Positions 61,801 through 64,000 of a stretch of 64,000 nt of DNA are shown piece by piece. Each line of letters opens with the position of its first letter. The first letter of the stretch is position 1. The notes beneath the pieces are model-generated. The model had not been told where the DNA came from and did not search any database. It saw only the letters and a list, made by a program, of their open reading frames with translations. The DNA comes from Deuterostichococcus epilithicus. Lineage: Eukaryota > Chlorophyta > Trebouxiophyceae > Prasiolales > Stichococcaceae. Location: the NCBI GenBank assembly GCA_033439295.1, contig JAVTLE010000011.1, positions 1,922,082 to 1,986,081 of the forward strand, given 5' to 3'. Both the position numbers and the translations under genes were made by a program.

Positions 61801-64000
61801 AGAGACCCCACTCAACAGAAACTTTGGGTCTGAGCCCGCCGCAGCGGTGCTGCAGTGTGTGACTGGCAGGCGAGATGTTCTCGCGCAAGACATCCAGTAC
61901 CCACAATTGCACCTGCAGCACGCGGCAGCGCAGCGCCTGCCCTGGCGCGAAGTGCGCGGCCAGGTCCGACAGCTGGTCCGGCTCGCCGGCGGCGTCAGCA
62001 GCGTGCAGCCGCCCCCGCAGCGTCGGCGACAGCGCCACCCACACGTGCGCGTCCGCAACCTCCTGCACGAACCTGCTCGCAGGCAGGCACGGATGCGCTG
62101 GAGCCTCGATGCAGTCAGCTCCCGGGTGCCGTGGTGACCCAGGCCGGTGCGGCGGCGACTGACTAAAGTCCTCCAATGTGTGGGCTGCCCAGGCAAACAT
62201 GTTGGATGCACCGCCCTGGCGGACCGGCGCGGGTGTTGAAGGCGCTGTGTTTTCTAGCGGAGCAGGCACAAAAACCAGCGTTTGGCCCACGCAAAAAGCA
62301 GAGCTGCGGCAGGGGCACGAGTGCAGCCGGGCTGCTCACCCGTGCACGGCCTGTCCGGCGCGCAGCGCGGCCAGGTCCGCCGCCGGCGGCACGAGCGCCC
62401 GGCGTCGTTGGCNNCCGCCAGCGCCGCGGNCCGGGCGGACAGCTCCAGCACCCCGTGACGGCGCCCCGCGGGCGTCGGCACCGTGCCGAGCACGACGGCG
62501 CGCACCGGGCCGTGCTCGGGGAAGGCCTTGGCAAACGCAGCCGCGCTGCCTGCAAGGGTTCAGGGTTCAGGGTTCAGGGTTTGTCAGGAGGTGAACCTGA
62601 TGGGAGGGGCTGCCTCTGGCCGGCTGTGGCAGCCGCGCGTTGGCCCCAGCAAGTGTTGTTGGGCAGACGGTCTCGGAGCCGAGGGACTGATTGGATGCTT
62701 GCCAGCGGAGAGCCTGCCGACAGACGCAGCAACAGCCCAGGGACACGGATTGCCAGTTCCGGCGCGTTTGGGGTATGGGTAGGTATGCATTGTCGTCCAT
62801 GGCATTGCTGGCCTGGCTACAAATGGCGTGGCCCGCTCGGACTTCGAGAGGATTACTGTAGGATTTGCCTTTCTGATTTGCTGATTAACCACTACTGGCA
62901 TGCTGCACGCTGCGCAGTGGCCAGGCCAATCTCGCGGGTAGACAGCCAGGCAGCCGGGAACACTTCGGGACGTCAGATGGCTCACCGTCAGGCGCATCTG
63001 AGGCATCGCGCCACTCTGTCGCGTGCAGCCGCGCCCGCTCGCCTGCAAGGCGTGCCGTTCCAGGGTTCGCCACCAAAGCAGGTTCACAGTTGGAGCAGTC
63101 CAAACCCAAAAGCCACACAGCACCACCAGCCACACTAAGAATGCAGCTGAGCCAAGAATGCAGCTCAAGAGGACAAAATAGAATTACAGAGCCCGAATTC
63201 CCACACCGTGATGAGTCTTAAAAAGCACGCACCCGACTCCAGCTTTACATCGGCGGCCAGCGGCGTGACGTGCGTGACGGTGCCGGTCACGATGCGCCCG
63301 GGGCCCGCCTTGCTGGCGACGCGCTTCTCGGCCGCGGCAGAGGCAGCGGCGGCAGCCGCCTCGCTCTGCAGCGCCATGTGCAGCAGCAGCCGCCCGCCTG
63401 CCGCAGATCAGTCCATGGTCGGATGCGCATCGAGCACTGGAAACAAGGCTGCCACAGGGCGCCTGCCAGTTATGCCAGGGGCGGCAGAAGGACTAGCGGA
63501 TATGCATGCTCGTGCAGGCTGGGCCAGAGTCTGCTCAGCATCCGCTGCGAACGACGGGCACAATGAGCCCCGCGCACGCAGAAGCCTGTCAGGACAGCGG
63601 CCAGAGCGACAGGTTGCAGCACACGCTTGCTGGGTTAAAATGTCAAATTTCGTGTTGTGCTTTGCCATCCCCTTCATTGCCAGCCTCCGCTCCCCTTGAC
63701 AAGGGTTCACTCCTGCTGGAGAGAGAAAGTCGTGCTACGGCTGCAGCATCCGTCAGCTTCCTTTCAGACCAGCTTGCAGGCAGGCTCACCTGTCGCCGCG
63801 CTGGGCATCTGCGCGACAGTCGCCTGTAGGGCCTGCCCGATGGCAAAGCGCCGCACGGCGTCGCCCGCCGCCGACGCCAGCAGGTTGTAGTCCCTGGTGG
63901 CCACGAAGCCCAGGGTCGGCGGGTTGGACGGCTTGCGCGCCGGCAGCGACACGACAAGGTAGTCGGGTTTCACCAGCTGCACCGTGACCTCCACCTTGTC
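52813..64000 (-). CDS. RRP5: RRP5 / PDCD11 ribosome biogenesis factor, S1 and HAT repeats, N-terminus beyond the window
   Basis: RRP5 is a nucleolar factor needed for both 18S and 5.8S rRNA processing. Twenty exons are visible: 63,790->64,000; 63,233-63,397; 62,986-63,042; 62,340-62,549; 61,913-62,072; 61,322-61,535; 60,692-60,900; 60,279-60,454; 59,891-60,020; 59,503-59,599; 58,622-58,827; 57,801-57,929; 57,109-57,277; 56,632-56,714; 56,052-56,233; 55,089-55,317; 54,378-54,491; 53,717-53,842; 53,213-53,296; 52,813-52,926. Phases agree throughout, apart from the exon at 62,340, which holds N bases. The N-terminal part is serial S1 RNA-binding domains (GQAVHGFVQEVADAHVWVAL, VHGYVSGVGKAGVFVALRNG, GLAHISEVSDGFVGDI). 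An acidic Asp/Glu/Gly linker (58,622-57,109) and a Lys-rich KAQKKRAKADKEAA follow. The C-terminal HAT repeats include LNLENTYGSPPEEAAM, LPSRKHIKVITQAALLEFRS, ERGRSLFEGVLRNYPRRLDL and FFFKRYLEYEQQHGD, ending YVESAAGPA. The intron at 55,318-56,051 uses a GC donor. Confidence 0.96.
57001..57045. repeat. interstitial telomere-like array in an RRP5 intron
   Basis: About 40 bases alternate TTTAGGG and TTTTAGGG units on the plus strand. They lie in the RRP5 intron between the exons ending at 57,109 and starting at 56,714. TTTAGGG is the Chlorella/plant unit and TTTTAGGG the Chlamydomonas unit. The array is far too short for a chromosome end and is flanked by coding exons on both sides. Confidence 0.9.
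58777..59040 (-). repeat. decayed partial copies of an RRP5 exon in the neighbouring intron
   Basis: The 5' part of the exon 58,622-58,827 (coding EVRAKVLRVDAVAGKLSLS) has a diverged copy at about 58,903-58,960, which would read roughly EVHAKVLCGDAEPASL. A third fragment near 59,017-59,036 preserves the word for AGKLSL. Both extra copies lie in the upstream intron (58,828-59,502). Confidence 0.7.
62556..62582. repeat. telomere-like TTCAGGG units forming an acceptor tract in RRP5
   Basis: Three GGGTTCA units and a GGGTTT lie on the plus strand directly behind the exon 62,340-62,549. On the minus strand they form the pyrimidine-rich stretch CCCTGAACCCTGAACCC that ends in the TTGCAG acceptor. 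Confidence 0.8.

Overview
This is nuclear DNA from a GC-rich, intron-dense green alga. A trebouxiophyte (Chlorella/Coccomyxa type) is my best guess. The evidence is: a plastid import protein with a presequence (TIC20), eukaryotic-only genes (SRP54, Sec61-beta, a DMXL/Rav1 homologue, RRP5), short exons joined by GT-AG and a few GC-AG introns, TGTAA motifs just behind several stop codons, and plant-type TTTAGGG/TTTTAGGG telomere-like stretches inside introns. No bacterial, viral, plasmid, tRNA, rRNA or transposon features are recognisable. The species call is inference.

Layout: 857-~11,100 (minus), a large unnamed gene with a GAF-like N-terminal region and a tail of about 13 repeats built on a Y-M-x-x-L-R-x-R-S core. 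12,180-13,075 (minus), a 120-aa single-domain rhodanese. 13,697-14,646 (minus), Sec61-beta, head to head with 15,414-20,225 (plus), SRP54. 20,650-36,765 (minus), a 16-kb DMXL/Rabconnectin-3/Rav1 homologue (V-ATPase assembly). 37,296-38,906 (plus), TIC20. 40,246-42,999 (plus), an F-box/leucine-rich-repeat protein. 44,910-47,566 (plus), a TLC-domain membrane protein. 48,310-51,863, three small membrane proteins with glycine-rich tails. 52,813->64,000 (minus), RRP5, a ribosome biogenesis factor whose N-terminus lies beyond the right edge.

I read splice sites base by base for rhodanese, Sec61-beta, SRP54, TIC20, TLC, RRP5 and two of the small glycine-rich genes. In those models the phases close across every junction. 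The long GAF/repeat gene and the DMXL homologue are given as coding blocks, and many of their junctions remain approximate.

Themes: two parts of the same ER-targeting pathway (SRP54 and Sec61-beta) share one divergent promoter region. Short tandem duplications of exon ends recur in SRP54, TLC and RRP5 and create decoy or alternative exons. Telomere-like repeats sit repeatedly at intron ends. The least explained items are the repeat gene at the left end and the small glycine-tail family.
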